Assembly (NCBI GenBank): GCA_041655035.1
Contig: JBAZCN010000008.1
Coordinates: 1 to 53,304, forward strand
Direction: 5' to 3'
From: NAT127 sp041655035
Lineage (GTDB): Bacteria; Pseudomonadota; Gammaproteobacteria; Pseudomonadales; Porticoccaceae
DNA: 53,304 nt
Positions 37,394 through 45,802 of this stretch are shown here, one piece after another. The position numbers and the translations under genes were made by a program. The notes under the pieces are model-generated. The model made no database searches. It was not told where the DNA came from and was given only the letters and a program-made list of their open reading frames with translations. How positions within the stretch are numbered: the first letter of the stretch is position 1; each line of letters begins with the position of its first letter.

Positions 37394-38959
37394 TCAGCCT
37401 CCCGTCTGATCAATTCCAAGGCGCTTGATCAGACGGGAAAAATTGCCCCTGTCGACGCCCAGTGATTCCGCTGCCGCCGCCTTGCTGCCCTGGCACTCGA
37501 GCAGGCGCTGCCCGATCAACGCGCGCTTGAAATCGTCCACCGCCTCGCGCAGCGGCAACTTGCCGATCGCGGTCCCCATGACGGCGCCACCACCGTGAAG
37601 CGGTGACTGCTGGCTCGGCGCCAGGATGTCATTGCCGAGATGGCGAATATCGAGCTCGATGATGCGATCGCGGGGTTGTCCTTCGCTGAGGGCGCGGATG
37701 ATGCCCCGCGACAGGGCGTGTTCCAGCTCCCGCACATTGCCGGGCCAGTCGAAGGACATCAGCCAGTTGCGCGTCCGCCGGCTGAGGCGCACCCCGCGCA
37801 GCCCCAGCCGGCGCTGATCCCGTTCGAGGAAATGGCCGGCGAGCAAGGTGATGTCCTGCCCCCGCTCGCGCAGGGGCGGCACCACCAGGGGGTAAACGCT
37901 GAGGCGATGGTAGAGATCCGGGCGAAACTGCCCTTCGGCCACCTCTTTCTTGATATCCCTGTTGGTCGCCGCGATCAGGCGCACATCCACCCGGTGATGC
38001 TGGTCGCTGCCGATACGCTGGATCTCACCATCCTGGAGAGCCCGCAGCAGCTTGGCCTGAATCGCCAGGGGCAGCTCGCCGACTTCATCGAGAAACAGAG
38101 TGCCCTCGTGGGCCAGTTCGAACTTGCCGGCGCGATTGTCGGTGGCCCCGGAAAACGCCCCCCTGACATGGCCGAACAATTCACTTTCGGCGATGGCTTC
38201 CGGCAGTGCCGCACAGTTGACGTAGACCATGGGCTGGCTTGCCCGGGACGACTGGCGATGGATGTAGCGCGCGACCAGCTCCTTGCCGACTCCCGTTTCA
38301 CCGAGGATGAGGACGGTCAGGTCGGAGGCGGCGACGGTTTCGGCTTCGCGCTTGAGCTGGCGCATGGGTTCACTGTCACCAAGCAGTTCGTCCGTCGCGC
38401 CGTGGGGCTGATGGCTCAGCTCGATGCGCTGGCGGCGCTCCAGTTGCGCCTCGAGGTGGTGGATCCAGTCGGCCGCCCGCACCGTGGCCGCGGCCACGGT
38501 GACGAAGGTCTCGAAAATACCCATGTCGAAGGTATCGAAGGTATTGGCCTGCAGCGCGTCGAGGGTAATGACGCCCCACGGCTGGTTGTCCACATACAGA
38601 GGCGCGCCCATGCAGTCGTGGACGTAGAGGTGGTCGTCGCTGTCCTCGATCAGGCCGTCGTAAGGGTCTGGCAGAGCGGAGTCGGCGGCAAAGCGCACAG
38701 GTCCGTGGCTGTCGAGGATTTGTGCCAGGCGCGGATGATTGCGGATGACGAAACGCCGGCCGAGGGTATCGGCAGAGAGTCCTTGCACGGCGCGAGGCAC
38801 CAATTGACCGCCGTCCAGTTCCAGCAGGGCGATGGCGTCACAGGGGAAGTTGCGGCGAAAAACATCCAGCAGCCGCTGGAAGCGCAGATCGCGGGGCATG
38901 GTCTGGGTCAGATCGGCAACCAGCTGAGCGAGATTGGCAAAGGTGTGGGATGTAGGCAT
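37394..38959 (-). CDS. norR: Nitric-oxide-responsive sigma-54 activator NorR
   Basis: NorR senses NO through a non-haem iron in its GAF domain and activates sigma-54 promoters. The 521-residue protein has an N-terminal GAF domain (about 20-180) and then an AAA+ domain with Walker A GETGVGKE. The sigma-54-contacting loop is in ELFGHVRGAFSGAT (GAFTGA-like, with Ser for Thr), followed by FLDEVGELPL. A C-terminal Fis-type HTH lies in SKAAAAESLGVDRGNFSRLI. It is divergent from the SdhB-like/hemerythrin/NnrS operon, its obvious target. Confidence 0.93.
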   Translation of the reverse strand: MPTSHTFANLAQLVADLTQTMPRDLRFQRLLDVFRRNFPCDAIALLELDGGQLVPRAVQGLSADTLGRRFVIRNHPRLAQILDSHGPVRFAADSALPDPYDGLIEDSDDHLYVHDCMGAPLYVDNQPWGVITLDALQANTFDTFDMGIFETFVTVAAATVRAADWIHHLEAQLERRQRIELSHQPHGATDELLGDSEPMRQLKREAETVAASDLTVLILGETGVGKELVARYIHRQSSRASQPMVYVNCAALPEAIAESELFGHVRGAFSGATDNRAGKFELAHEGTLFLDEVGELPLAIQAKLLRALQDGEIQRIGSDQHHRVDVRLIAATNRDIKKEVAEGQFRPDLYHRLSVYPLVVPPLRERGQDITLLAGHFLERDQRRLGLRGVRLSRRTRNWLMSFDWPGNVRELEHALSRGIIRALSEGQPRDRIIELDIRHLGNDILAPSQQSPLHGGGAVMGTAIGKLPLREAVDDFKRALIGQRLLECQGSKAAAAESLGVDRGNFSRLIKRLGIDQTGG

Positions 38960-38997
38960 ATTGACACCCTGTTGTCACTTTGTTGTCTTTAGATTGT

Positions 38998-39010
38998 TGT
39001 TATTTAAACA
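38998..39010 (+). promoter_or_regulatory. Possible NorR enhancer site
   Basis: TGTT, ATTTA and AACA form a perfect 4-bp inverted repeat that fits the GT-N7-AC spacing known for NorR sites. It lies about 40 nt upstream of the proposed -24 element. A second symmetric element, TGACA-N6-TGTCA, is at 38962-38977. The sequence match is limited, so this is tentative. Confidence 0.3.
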
Positions 39011-39050
39011 GCATAAATCAATAAGTTTATGAAAGTGGTCAATAATTTTT

Positions 39051-39065
39051 TGGCATGCTTCTAGC
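39051..39065 (+). promoter_or_regulatory. Sigma-54 (-24/-12) promoter of the NO-response operon
   Basis: TGGCAT, five bases and TAGC match the TGGCAC-N5-TTGC consensus with one mismatch in each half and correct GG-to-GC spacing. It faces the SdhB-like gene and has the divergent sigma-54 activator gene norR upstream. It leaves a 5' leader of about 170 nt. Confidence 0.65.
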
Positions 39066-39246
39066 TTCCTCGTTATGTTGATAGTGTAAAACCGCCAAAG
39101 CCTGCTTTACTTGTGCTGTCGCCGCCACGTTGCCGTGACATCGGGCGCGAACCGGTTCCCCAGACCTCGTCGCGCGGCGACAAGCCACGGCGGTAGTGGC
39201 ATAGCCGACGTGCCCGGTTGTCCATCAACAGAGGCAGGAGGAAAAG

Positions 39247-39954
39247 ATGTTCAATGTGGAGGTTTATCGCTACAACCCGGAAACCGACCGTGAACCGCGG
39301 ATGCAGACGTTCACCGTGGCGGACAATTACCGCAGGGCGATGGTGCTCGATATCCTCGAGCACCTGCGGGAGCAGGACAGCACCCTCGCCTACCGGCGCT
39401 CCTGCCGGGAAGGCGTTTGCGGCTCCGATGGCATGAATATCAACGGCAAGAACGGCCTGGCGTGCATCACCGCCGTGGACCAGGTGATGGCCGGCCCGCA
39501 GCGGCTGACCATCCGCCCCCTGAGCGGCATGCCGGTGATACGCGATCTGGTGGTGGATCAGACGTTGTTTTTCGAACAGTACCGCCGAGTCAAACCCTAT
39601 CTGATCAACGATGAACCCGCGCCCGCCATCGAGCGGCGTCAATCCCCCGAGGACCGGGCAAAACTCGACGGCCTCTACGAATGTATTCTGTGCGGCTGCT
39701 GCACGTCGGGCTGCCCCTCGTGGTGGTGGAATCCGGAGCGCTATCTCGGCCCGGCGGTACTGCTCCAGGTCCAGCGGTTCCTCGAGGACAGCCGGGACAG
39801 CGCGGAAGCGCAACGCCTACAGGCGCTGGACGATCATTTCAGCGTCTTTCGCTGCCGCGATATCGGCAATTGCACCTGGGTGTGCCCCAAGGAGCTCAAT
39901 CCCATGAAAGCGATCAGTGATATTCGTCGCCGGTTGCTCAAGGCCGGCAGTTGA
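39247..39954 (+). CDS. SdhB/FrdB-like iron-sulfur protein (orphan, in a NorR-controlled operon)
   Basis: This 235-residue protein looks like a complete succinate dehydrogenase/fumarate reductase iron-sulfur subunit. The [2Fe-2S] site is CREGVCGSDGMNINGKNGLAC, with Asp in the place also seen in E. coli SdhB. The [4Fe-4S]/[3Fe-4S] ligands are CILCGCCTSGCP and later CRDIGNCTWVCPKELNP. No SdhA, SdhC or SdhD gene is nearby. Instead it leads an operon with a hemerythrin-like protein, a DUF454 protein and NnrS, behind a sigma-54 promoter facing norR. It may be an electron carrier for NO detoxification or a repair replacement for the NO-sensitive SdhB. Both are inferences. An AGGAGGAAAAG Shine-Dalgarno sequence supports the start. 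Confidence 0.9.
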   Translation: MFNVEVYRYNPETDREPRMQTFTVADNYRRAMVLDILEHLREQDSTLAYRRSCREGVCGSDGMNINGKNGLACITAVDQVMAGPQRLTIRPLSGMPVIRDLVVDQTLFFEQYRRVKPYLINDEPAPAIERRQSPEDRAKLDGLYECILCGCCTSGCPSWWWNPERYLGPAVLLQVQRFLEDSRDSAEAQRLQALDDHFSVFRCRDIGNCTWVCPKELNPMKAISDIRRRLLKAGS

Positions 39955-39983
39955 AACGACCATAAACATAAAGGAGGTGCGCC

Positions 39984-40568
39984 ATGACCAATAAGCCCAT
40001 GCAGCAGCTTGTCGATGAACACAGCTATATCATGATGGTGGTCCGCTTCGTGGAAGCGGTTCGCCAGGGATGGATGGACGACCAACCCCTGGATGACCAC
40101 CTGTTGCGCCAGATCATCGTATTCATGCGGGAGTTTGCCGACCATTACCATCATGCCAAGGAGGAAGATGTGCTGTTTCCCGCCATGGTGGAGGCCGGCG
40201 TGCCGGAAGCCGGTTGCCCGATCGGCGGCCTCAAGGGCGAGCACACCAAGGGCCGCCATCTGGTCAGCTTGCTGGAAACCGGCGTGGGCCTCCGTGCCAC
40301 CGAGCCCGATCGCGCCGAGGTGATCATTCGCGAAGCGCTGGACGGCCTCGTCAAGCTGTATCCCGATCATGTGTGGAAGGAGGACGAAATGGTGTTTCCG
40401 ATGGTGGAACGGGTATTCGATGATCAAAGGCTCGCCGCCCTGCAGGCGGCATTCGCGCGCGTCGACCAGGGCTTCGACGACAGCCCGCACCATCACATGG
40501 CGTTCGCCCGGGAGCTGCAACGGCGGCTCGAAGCCGGCGGGCGATCCCGGCGGGCTGCCTCGCCATGA
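39984..40568 (+). CDS. Hemerythrin HHE-domain protein
   Basis: This 194-residue helical protein has likely di-iron ligands in LVDEHSYI, FADHYHHAKEEDVLFP, GEHTKGRHL and YPDHVWKEDEMVFP. This is the hemerythrin His/Glu pattern. Such proteins bind O2 or NO or repair iron centres (compare YtfE/DnrN, though this protein lacks their N-terminal ScdA domain). It starts 29 nt after the SdhB-like gene with an AAGGAGGTG ribosome site, and its stop overlaps the next start by 4 nt. Its place in a NorR operon suggests NO scavenging or iron-sulfur repair. Confidence 0.9.
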   Translation: MTNKPMQQLVDEHSYIMMVVRFVEAVRQGWMDDQPLDDHLLRQIIVFMREFADHYHHAKEEDVLFPAMVEAGVPEAGCPIGGLKGEHTKGRHLVSLLETGVGLRATEPDRAEVIIREALDGLVKLYPDHVWKEDEMVFPMVERVFDDQRLAALQAAFARVDQGFDDSPHHHMAFARELQRRLEAGGRSRRAASP

Positions 40569-40975
40569 GCGGTGGCGTTGCCAGATGTGGCATCGTCCGG
40601 CATCTGTACCTGCTGGTCGCGGTGTGCTCCCTGGGTAGTGGCATCATCGGTATGGTGCTGCCGCTGTGGCCGACTACGCCATTCCTGCTGTTGGCGGCGT
40701 GGGCGGGCGGCCGCGGCTGCCCGCGCTTTCACCACTGGCTATGCCGCCACCGATGGTTTGGACCACCGATCGCCGCCTGGCACAGAGAGCGGGCGGTACC
40801 GCTGGCGGCAAAGGTCGGCGCGACACTGATGCTCGCCATCAGCTGGCTGGTGCTATTGCTGGCGGACATTCCCGCAGCGGCAATGGTGGCGGCGAGCCTG
40901 CTGTTCGCCATCATCGCCGGACTGGTGTGGACCCGCCCTCCCCCGACGCGCCACCCGACGGAACTGCCGCCGTGA
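40565..40975 (+). CDS. YbaN-family (DUF454) inner-membrane protein
   Basis: This 136-residue membrane protein has the DUF454 hallmark GIIGMVLPLWPTTPFLLLAAW near its N-terminus, then a Cys/His/Trp-rich loop and two further hydrophobic segments. Its function is unknown. It overlaps the gene before it by 4 nt (ATGA) and the next gene by 4 nt (GTGA), so it belongs to the NO-response operon. Confidence 0.88.
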   Translation: MSGGVARCGIVRHLYLLVAVCSLGSGIIGMVLPLWPTTPFLLLAAWAGGRGCPRFHHWLCRHRWFGPPIAAWHRERAVPLAAKVGATLMLAISWLVLLLADIPAAAMVAASLLFAIIAGLVWTRPPPTRHPTELPP

Positions 40976-42144
40976 AATCACCGGCCGTGCTGGCTTACCC
41001 CTTTCGCCTGTTTTTCGTCCTGGCGGGCCTGTACGGCGCGCTGCTGGCGCCGCTGTGGCTCGGCGTCGTGCTGTGGGGCTGGCCGCCGCCGGGAGGCATG
41101 GATCCGTTGCGCTGGCATGTCCACGAGATGCTGTTTGGGCTGGTGGCGGCGGCCATTGCCGGCTTTCTGCTGACCGCGATGTGTAATTGGACCGGCGCCG
41201 CGCCGCTCCGGGGGCGGGGCCTGTCGCTGCTCGCCCTGGCCTGGCTGGCGGGGCGGCTCGCGCCCTGGTGGCCGGGCATCCCGCCCTGGGCGGCGGCACT
41301 GCTCGACCTCGTTTTTATGCTGGCCATGACGCTCTATGTGGCGCGGGTGATCATCGCCAGCGGCAATCGCCGCAACCTGGTGATGGTCGCCGTCCTGAGC
41401 CTGTTGTTTATTGCCAATCTTTTGATTCAACTGGATTTTTCCGGGATTTTGCCGGGTGTTGCGCGCCTTGCCGAGACCATGGCGATAGATCTGATCGTGC
41501 TATTGATGGTCGTGGTGGCCGGGCGTATCACGCCGGCGTTCACCGCCAACTGGCTGGACCGTCATGGCGGGCAGCGGAACCGGGTACGCCAGCGCCCGGG
41601 TCTCGACCGCGTGGCGATCGCGGTAACGGCGATGATGATCGTTGCCGACGGGTTTGTCGCCGCTCCCCTGGCCGGGGCGCTGGTGGCGCTGGCCGCGGCC
41701 GCGCTCAATGCCGTTCGTCTCGCCGGCTGGGGAGGGTGGCACTGCCGGCGCGAGCCGCTGCTGTGGGTACTGCACCTCGGCTATGGATGGATCGTGGTGG
41801 CCCTGTTGCTGAAAGGTTTGGGGCCCTGGCTGCCGGGTATGTCTTCGCTGGTATGGGTACATGCTGCCGGTGTGGGCGCGATGGGTACCCTCATCCTTGG
41901 GGTGATGACCCGGGTGGCTCTAGGCCATACCGGGCGCCCGTTGGTGTTGCCGCGCGGGGCGGTGGCAATTTATGGGTTGGTGACCATCGCCGCCCTGGCG
42001 CGGCTGTTGTCGGCTGTCGGCTGGGCGGGCTACCAGCTGCCGCTGATGGTATCGGGGCTGGCTTTCAGCGCCGCCTTTGCGATGTTTGTTGTACTTTACT
42101 GGCGGGTGCTGTCCAGCCCGAGGGTCGACGGCCGGCCGGGCTGA
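40972..42144 (+). CDS. nnrS: NnrS family haem-copper membrane protein
   Basis: This 390-residue polytopic inner-membrane protein begins MKSPAVLAYPFRLFFVLAGLYG, with family blocks WHVHEMLFGLVAAAIAGFLLT, ITPAFTANWL and GVGAMGTLILGVMTRVALGH. NnrS proteins protect cells from nitrosative stress and are commonly under NO-sensing regulators. The start is the GTG at 40972, which overlaps the previous stop. It is the last gene of the NorR-facing operon and its end is 1 nt from the convergent small gene at 42146. Confidence 0.94.
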   Translation: MKSPAVLAYPFRLFFVLAGLYGALLAPLWLGVVLWGWPPPGGMDPLRWHVHEMLFGLVAAAIAGFLLTAMCNWTGAAPLRGRGLSLLALAWLAGRLAPWWPGIPPWAAALLDLVFMLAMTLYVARVIIASGNRRNLVMVAVLSLLFIANLLIQLDFSGILPGVARLAETMAIDLIVLLMVVVAGRITPAFTANWLDRHGGQRNRVRQRPGLDRVAIAVTAMMIVADGFVAAPLAGALVALAAAALNAVRLAGWGGWHCRREPLLWVLHLGYGWIVVALLLKGLGPWLPGMSSLVWVHAAGVGAMGTLILGVMTRVALGHTGRPLVLPRGAVAIYGLVTIAALARLLSAVGWAGYQLPLMVSGLAFSAAFAMFVVLYWRVLSSPRVDGRPG

Positions 42145-42145
42145 T

Positions 42146-42376
42146 TCAGGATTTCAGCGCGGCTACCGCGGTTGCCACGCTGCGGCACAGAGCAACCGTG
42201 ACAAAGGCCTCGAAGTCATCGACGGGATCAAAGGCGTGCCGGTACTGCTCGGCAAGGGTCTCCAATTGCGCCAGCAATTGCTGGCGGGGGTCATCATCGC
42301 CGCCATCGATGCTGGCGATGGCGTCGCTGCGGGCCAGCAACTGGTTCCAGAACTGTGGGTCGGCCACGGTGTTCAA
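42146..42376 (-). CDS. Small hypothetical protein cotranscribed with rnk
   Basis: I do not recognise this 76-residue, soluble, acidic, mostly helical protein. The start is supported by a 4-nt overlap with the rnk-like stop (ATGA). It contains DDPRQQLLAQLETLAEQYRH and no membrane segment or cysteine cluster. The coupling suggests a role with the Rnk-like regulator. Confidence 0.6.
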   Translation of the reverse strand: MNTVADPQFWNQLLARSDAIASIDGGDDDPRQQLLAQLETLAEQYRHAFDPVDDFEAFVTVALCRSVATAVAALKS

Positions 42377-42765
42377 TCCTCGCGCAGTTGTTGCACCGTC
42401 ACCACTTCGAGGCGGCGCTGGCGACCGCCGGGCATCGGCCAGTCGATGGCGCCGCCGATCCGCAAGCCGATCAAGGCGCTGCCCACCGGCGACAACACGG
42501 AAATCCGCATCTGATCGACATTGGCTTCCCGGGGGAACACCAGGGTGACAGTGGTTTCGGCGCCGTTGTCGCGGTCGCGGAAAGTCACCGTGGAGCCCAT
42601 TGCGACAGTGTCTGCGGGCAGCAGATGGTCGGGGACGATCTCGGCGCGGGAGAGTTCGGCGTCGAGGTTGTCGGCCGCGGCGGAATCCGCAGCCTCGATC
42701 AGCGACAGCAGCTTGCGGTAGTCGCTTTCGGTGACAGTTATGGTGTTGTTAGCGTTGGTGGACAT
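42373..42765 (-). CDS. rnk: Rnk-like / GreA-fold transcription regulator
   Basis: This 130-residue protein resembles Rnk, a GreA-family RNA-polymerase-binding factor originally named regulator of nucleoside diphosphate kinase. It has a short N-terminal helical part (ESDYRKLLSLIEAAD) and the FKBP-like C-terminal domain with TVAMGSTVTFRD, ISVLSPVGSALIGLRIG and ending ..VVTVQQL. A clean AGGAGT ribosome site precedes the ATG. Confidence 0.88.
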   Translation of the reverse strand: MSTNANNTITVTESDYRKLLSLIEAADSAAADNLDAELSRAEIVPDHLLPADTVAMGSTVTFRDRDNGAETTVTLVFPREANVDQMRISVLSPVGSALIGLRIGGAIDWPMPGGRQRRLEVVTVQQLRED

Positions 42766-43003
42766 GGTGACTCCTGAAAGTTATTGGTCCTAGGTTGCGA
42801 AGAACCTGTGACATATTTCAAAACGGGCGATGTGCTGGTGTCGAGGGCGATTAAGACTGGCAGCAGTACTTAATCGCCCACAGAAAGAAAGGCGTGTGCA
42901 GGGCTGCAGCCCCGGACGCTGGTGGTGGAGGTTGTGGTGCAATATTCGACGGACATGACGCCACCATACCACTCTGTCGATTTTATGTGCAACTCTCTGA
43001 TGC
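42766..43003. other. Gene-free region upstream of rnk with a strong palindrome
   Basis: No gene is convincing here. GGGCGATTAAG (42845-42855) is perfectly inverted at 42869-42879 around a 13-nt loop, with no T tract on either side. The region must hold the rnk promoter and the end of the histidine-kinase transcript coming from the right. The hairpin may stop that transcript or protect its 3' end. Confidence 0.7.
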
Positions 43004-44356
43004 TCAGTAATTTCGCCCCTGGGGTTTAGGCAATTGGACGTGCACTTCGAGGCCGCCGAGCGGCGAGTGATCGAGACGCAGGCTACCTCGATAGGTGGCG
43101 ACGATATCCGCCGCGATGGCGAGCCCGAGGCCCTGGCCGGCCACCGATTCATCGAGACGATATCCGCGCGCCAGGGCCTGCTCGCGGTCGTCCGGGACAT
43201 CGATGCCCGGCCCGTCGTCTGCCACCCTCAGCCGCCACTCCGCGGGCGCCTCGTCGATGGTCACCAGCACCCGCGAGCCCGCCCACTTCCAGGCATTGTC
43301 CAGCAGGTTGCCCAGCACTTCGAGCATATCCGCGCGTTCGAAGGGCAGCATCAGGCCGGCGGCGTGGCGCAGCTCGACCGCCAGCCGGCGGCGGTGGGCG
43401 CGCTCCAGGGCGTCCACCAGGGGCGGCAGGTCCCGGTCGGGGGCAAATGACTGCTGGACTCCACTGGCGCTGGGGCCCTGTGACTGGCTCAATTCCCGGC
43501 TGATACGCTGGTCGATCTGGTCGAGTTGGGTGCGCAATGACTGGTGCAGCTCCGGCAGTTGGCGCAGTTGCTCGCGCTCGACCAGGGTGAAGAGCACCGC
43601 GAGGGGCGTTTTCAGGGCATGGCCGAGGTTGCCCAGCGCGTAGCGGGAGCGGGACAGGGCGTGGCGTGTTTCCTCGAGCAGCGCATTGATCTGGCGGATC
43701 AGCGGCAGCAGCTCCAGCGGCACGTCCTCATCCAGGGCCTGGCGCTCCCCCGCCTGGATTTCCGCCACCTGGCTCCGCGCCCGGGATACAGGCTGGAGCG
43801 CCCGCGCCATCCAGCTGTTGAGGGTTATCAGTGTCATACCCAGGGCGAGCAGCCACAGCGCGGTGAACAGCGCGAGCCCGCGATGGAATTCGGCCACCAG
43901 ATGGCTGTAGTCGCTGGCCACGGTGATGGTGAAGCGCTGGCCAAAGCGGGTGAAGTCGCGACTCAGCAGCAGCAATTGCTGTCCGTCAGGGCCGGGCATC
44001 GACCGGTACCGTCCCGGTGGGTCGCTGGTGCTGACCGCGATCTCGGTGTCCCACAGCGAGCGTGAGCGCCACTGGCGGTCGGCAAAGCTGATGATGAAGT
44101 AGTGGCCTGACAGCGGGCGGTTGTAGGCCGGATCCAATCTCGCCTGATCGAGAAAGGGCCCGCTGCCAGCCATGCGGATGGCCGCCAGCAGGCGCTCGGT
44201 GCTGGCGGCGACATCGGCTTCTATGACCCGCGCCTGGATGCGGTCGAACAGGATATTGGCGCCGATGGCGACCGCTGAACCGAGCACCGTCAACACCACC
44301 AGAACGGCGATACCCAGCTGGCGCCTCAGTGAATGGGCGGGCGGCGCGGGGTTCAA
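43004..44356 (-). CDS. Sensor histidine kinase (PhoQ-like) of the PepSY-linked two-component system
   Basis: This inner-membrane kinase has 450 residues from a TTG at 44356 that overlaps the regulator's stop. The first membrane helix is GIAVLVVLTVLGSAVAIGA (about 15-36), then a periplasmic sensor of about 140 residues, a second helix (LALFTALWLLALGMTLITL) and a HAMP segment. The phospho-acceptor box is GHALKTPLAVLF, followed by N-box NLLDNAWKWA and G-boxes DDGPGID and GQGLGLAI. HxLKTP is typical of PhoQ-type kinases. The partner regulator is immediately upstream and two PepSY proteins precede it. Confidence 0.93.
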   Translation of the reverse strand: MNPAPPAHSLRRQLGIAVLVVLTVLGSAVAIGANILFDRIQARVIEADVAASTERLLAAIRMAGSGPFLDQARLDPAYNRPLSGHYFIISFADRQWRSRSLWDTEIAVSTSDPPGRYRSMPGPDGQQLLLLSRDFTRFGQRFTITVASDYSHLVAEFHRGLALFTALWLLALGMTLITLNSWMARALQPVSRARSQVAEIQAGERQALDEDVPLELLPLIRQINALLEETRHALSRSRYALGNLGHALKTPLAVLFTLVEREQLRQLPELHQSLRTQLDQIDQRISRELSQSQGPSASGVQQSFAPDRDLPPLVDALERAHRRRLAVELRHAAGLMLPFERADMLEVLGNLLDNAWKWAGSRVLVTIDEAPAEWRLRVADDGPGIDVPDDREQALARGYRLDESVAGQGLGLAIAADIVATYRGSLRLDHSPLGGLEVHVQLPKPQGRNY

Positions 44357-45021
44357 CTGCCGAGCCCGCGGAAAATATAACCCTGTCCGCGCCGGGTTTC
44401 GATGACGCTCTTGCCGAGTTTGTCGCGCAGATGGCTGACGTGGACCTCGATGACATTGCTGTTGCGCTCCGCGTCCATGCTGTAGAGATGTTCGGCGAGC
44501 TGCCACTTGGAGAGTATCTTGTCCGGGTGGAGCATGAGGTAGCGGAGCAGGGCAAACTCGCCGCCGGTGAGGGGGATCTCGCCCTCGGGGCCGTCGACGC
44601 ACTGCCGCCCTTCGTCGAGCACCAACTCGTTGACGGTGAGCAGCGGCGAGGCGTCGGCGCCGTGACTGCGCCGGATCAGCGCCCGCAGCCGCAGCACCAG
44701 TTCATCCGGATGGAAGGGCTTGCCCAGATAGTCGTCCGCCCCGGCTTCGAGGCCGGCGATGCGATCACTCCAGCTGTTGCGGGCGGTGAGCACCAGCACC
44801 GGCAGCGCCAGCTTGCCGGCGCGCCATTCGCGGAGGATATCGAGGCCGTTCTTACCGGGCAGGCCGAGATCGAGGATAACCGCGTCATAGACCTCGTCGA
44901 AAGGGGCCCGGCTGGCATCCCTGCCGTCCACCAGCCAGTCGCAAGCGTAGCCCTCGGTGCGCAGGCGCCGCAGCAACTCGTCGGCCAGGGGCACATGGTC
45001 CTCGATCAGCAGCAGACGCAT
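44353..45021 (-). CDS. OmpR/PhoP-family response regulator (PepSY-linked)
   Basis: This 222-residue protein has a receiver domain with the acidic pair ED (8-9), phospho-acceptor Asp in VILDLGLPGKNG, and the Lys in DDYLGKPF. A winged-helix DNA-binding domain follows with SNVIEVHVSHLRDKL and RRGQGYIFRGLG. It resembles PhoP, QseB, PmrA and BqsR. A TTAAG-N6-TTAAT box 51 nt upstream of the first PepSY gene suggests autoregulation. It overlaps the PepSY gene before it by 1 nt and the kinase after it by 4 nt. Confidence 0.95.
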   Translation of the reverse strand: MRLLLIEDHVPLADELLRRLRTEGYACDWLVDGRDASRAPFDEVYDAVILDLGLPGKNGLDILREWRAGKLALPVLVLTARNSWSDRIAGLEAGADDYLGKPFHPDELVLRLRALIRRSHGADASPLLTVNELVLDEGRQCVDGPEGEIPLTGGEFALLRYLMLHPDKILSKWQLAEHLYSMDAERNSNVIEVHVSHLRDKLGKSVIETRRGQGYIFRGLGS

Positions 45022-45332
45022 CAGTCGTCGAGCTCGTCCTCCAGAAAGGTGCCATTGCGCGCGTCGATTTCCAGCTCGCGGACGCGGTTGTCGGTGGTCA
45101 GGATCTCGATCTCATAAAGGTAGGTGCCGTTCTCATCCTCCAGTTCGACGTCGAGAATCTGCGAGTCCGGATAGCGTTCGCTGATCAGCGCCACCACATT
45201 CTCGAAGGCCAGCAGGGTGCCGCTGCGGCGCAATTCGAGCACTTCGTCATGGTCGATGCCACGGGCGACGACACTGCCGCAGACCAGCAGTGCCGCCGCA
45301 GCCAGGGCGGCGATGGCCCGCCTGTCAGTCAT
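45021..45332 (-). CDS. Periplasmic PepSY-domain protein 2
   Basis: This 103-residue protein has an N-terminal signal-like segment (IAALAAAALLVCGSVVARG) followed by one PepSY domain with LDVELEDENGTYLYEIEILT and ELEIDARNGTFLEDELDD. The acidic tail could bind cations. It overlaps the preceding PepSY gene by 8 nt and the regulator gene by 1 nt, so it is probably an accessory sensor or modulator of the kinase. Confidence 0.9.
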   Translation of the reverse strand: MTDRRAIAALAAAALLVCGSVVARGIDHDEVLELRRSGTLLAFENVVALISERYPDSQILDVELEDENGTYLYEIEILTTDNRVRELEIDARNGTFLEDELDD

Positions 45333-45642
45333 CGTTGTCCTGGCGGTTTTTCAACACCGCGCCGCTCTGGGCATCGATGGCCACATCCCACTCGACGTTG
45401 TTGGTGTCGCGCAACTCCAGCTTGTAGACGTGTTTGCCGTATTCATCTTCGAGTTCGGTATCGACGATGGTGGCGCCGGGGTGCAGATCGAGAGCGATCT
45501 TGTTGAGATCGCGGAAATGCTTGATGGTGCCCTGCTCGACCAGTTCGATGGCCTTGTCGGGACCGAGGTCACCGGCGCTGACCGGAACGGCGGCGAAGGT
45601 GGCGAGCGTGGCGGCGAACAAAATGGCTGGAATCGGTTTCAT
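45325..45642 (-). CDS. Periplasmic PepSY-domain protein 1
   Basis: I start at ATG 45642, which has GAGGA ahead of it and gives a clean signal peptide (MKPIPAILFAATLATFAAVP, cleavage near VSA-GD), 105 residues in all. One PepSY domain has VDTELEDEYGKHVYKLELRD and DVAIDAQSGAVLKNRQDNDD. It is about 40% similar by eye to the next protein, suggesting a tandem duplication. It is the first gene of the PepSY-PepSY-regulator-kinase operon, and a BqsR/PmrA-type box lies 51 nt upstream. Confidence 0.9.
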   Translation of the reverse strand: MKPIPAILFAATLATFAAVPVSAGDLGPDKAIELVEQGTIKHFRDLNKIALDLHPGATIVDTELEDEYGKHVYKLELRDTNNVEWDVAIDAQSGAVLKNRQDNDD

Positions 45643-45692
45643 AAGCGTATCCTCGTGTGTGTTTGAAGCCATTTACAGGTTAGTGCCTGCAG

Positions 45693-45708
45693 ATTAAACA
45701 AACCTTAA
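45693..45708 (-). promoter_or_regulatory. BqsR/PmrA-type box upstream of the PepSY two-component operon
   Basis: On the minus strand TTAAG, six bases and TTAAT form a direct repeat with an 11-bp period. It matches the known BqsR box TTAAG-N6-TTAAG with one difference and is close to PmrA boxes. Its location suggests autoregulation by the regulator at 44353-45021. Confidence 0.6.
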
Positions 45709-45802
45709 TTCCTTGTCCGGCGGAGGAGCCTTGACCGTTGCCGGCAAGCTGGTAAGGTAGCCGGCAAATTGACATAACAACGCTATAGAAGGAGCATAGC
45801 AA

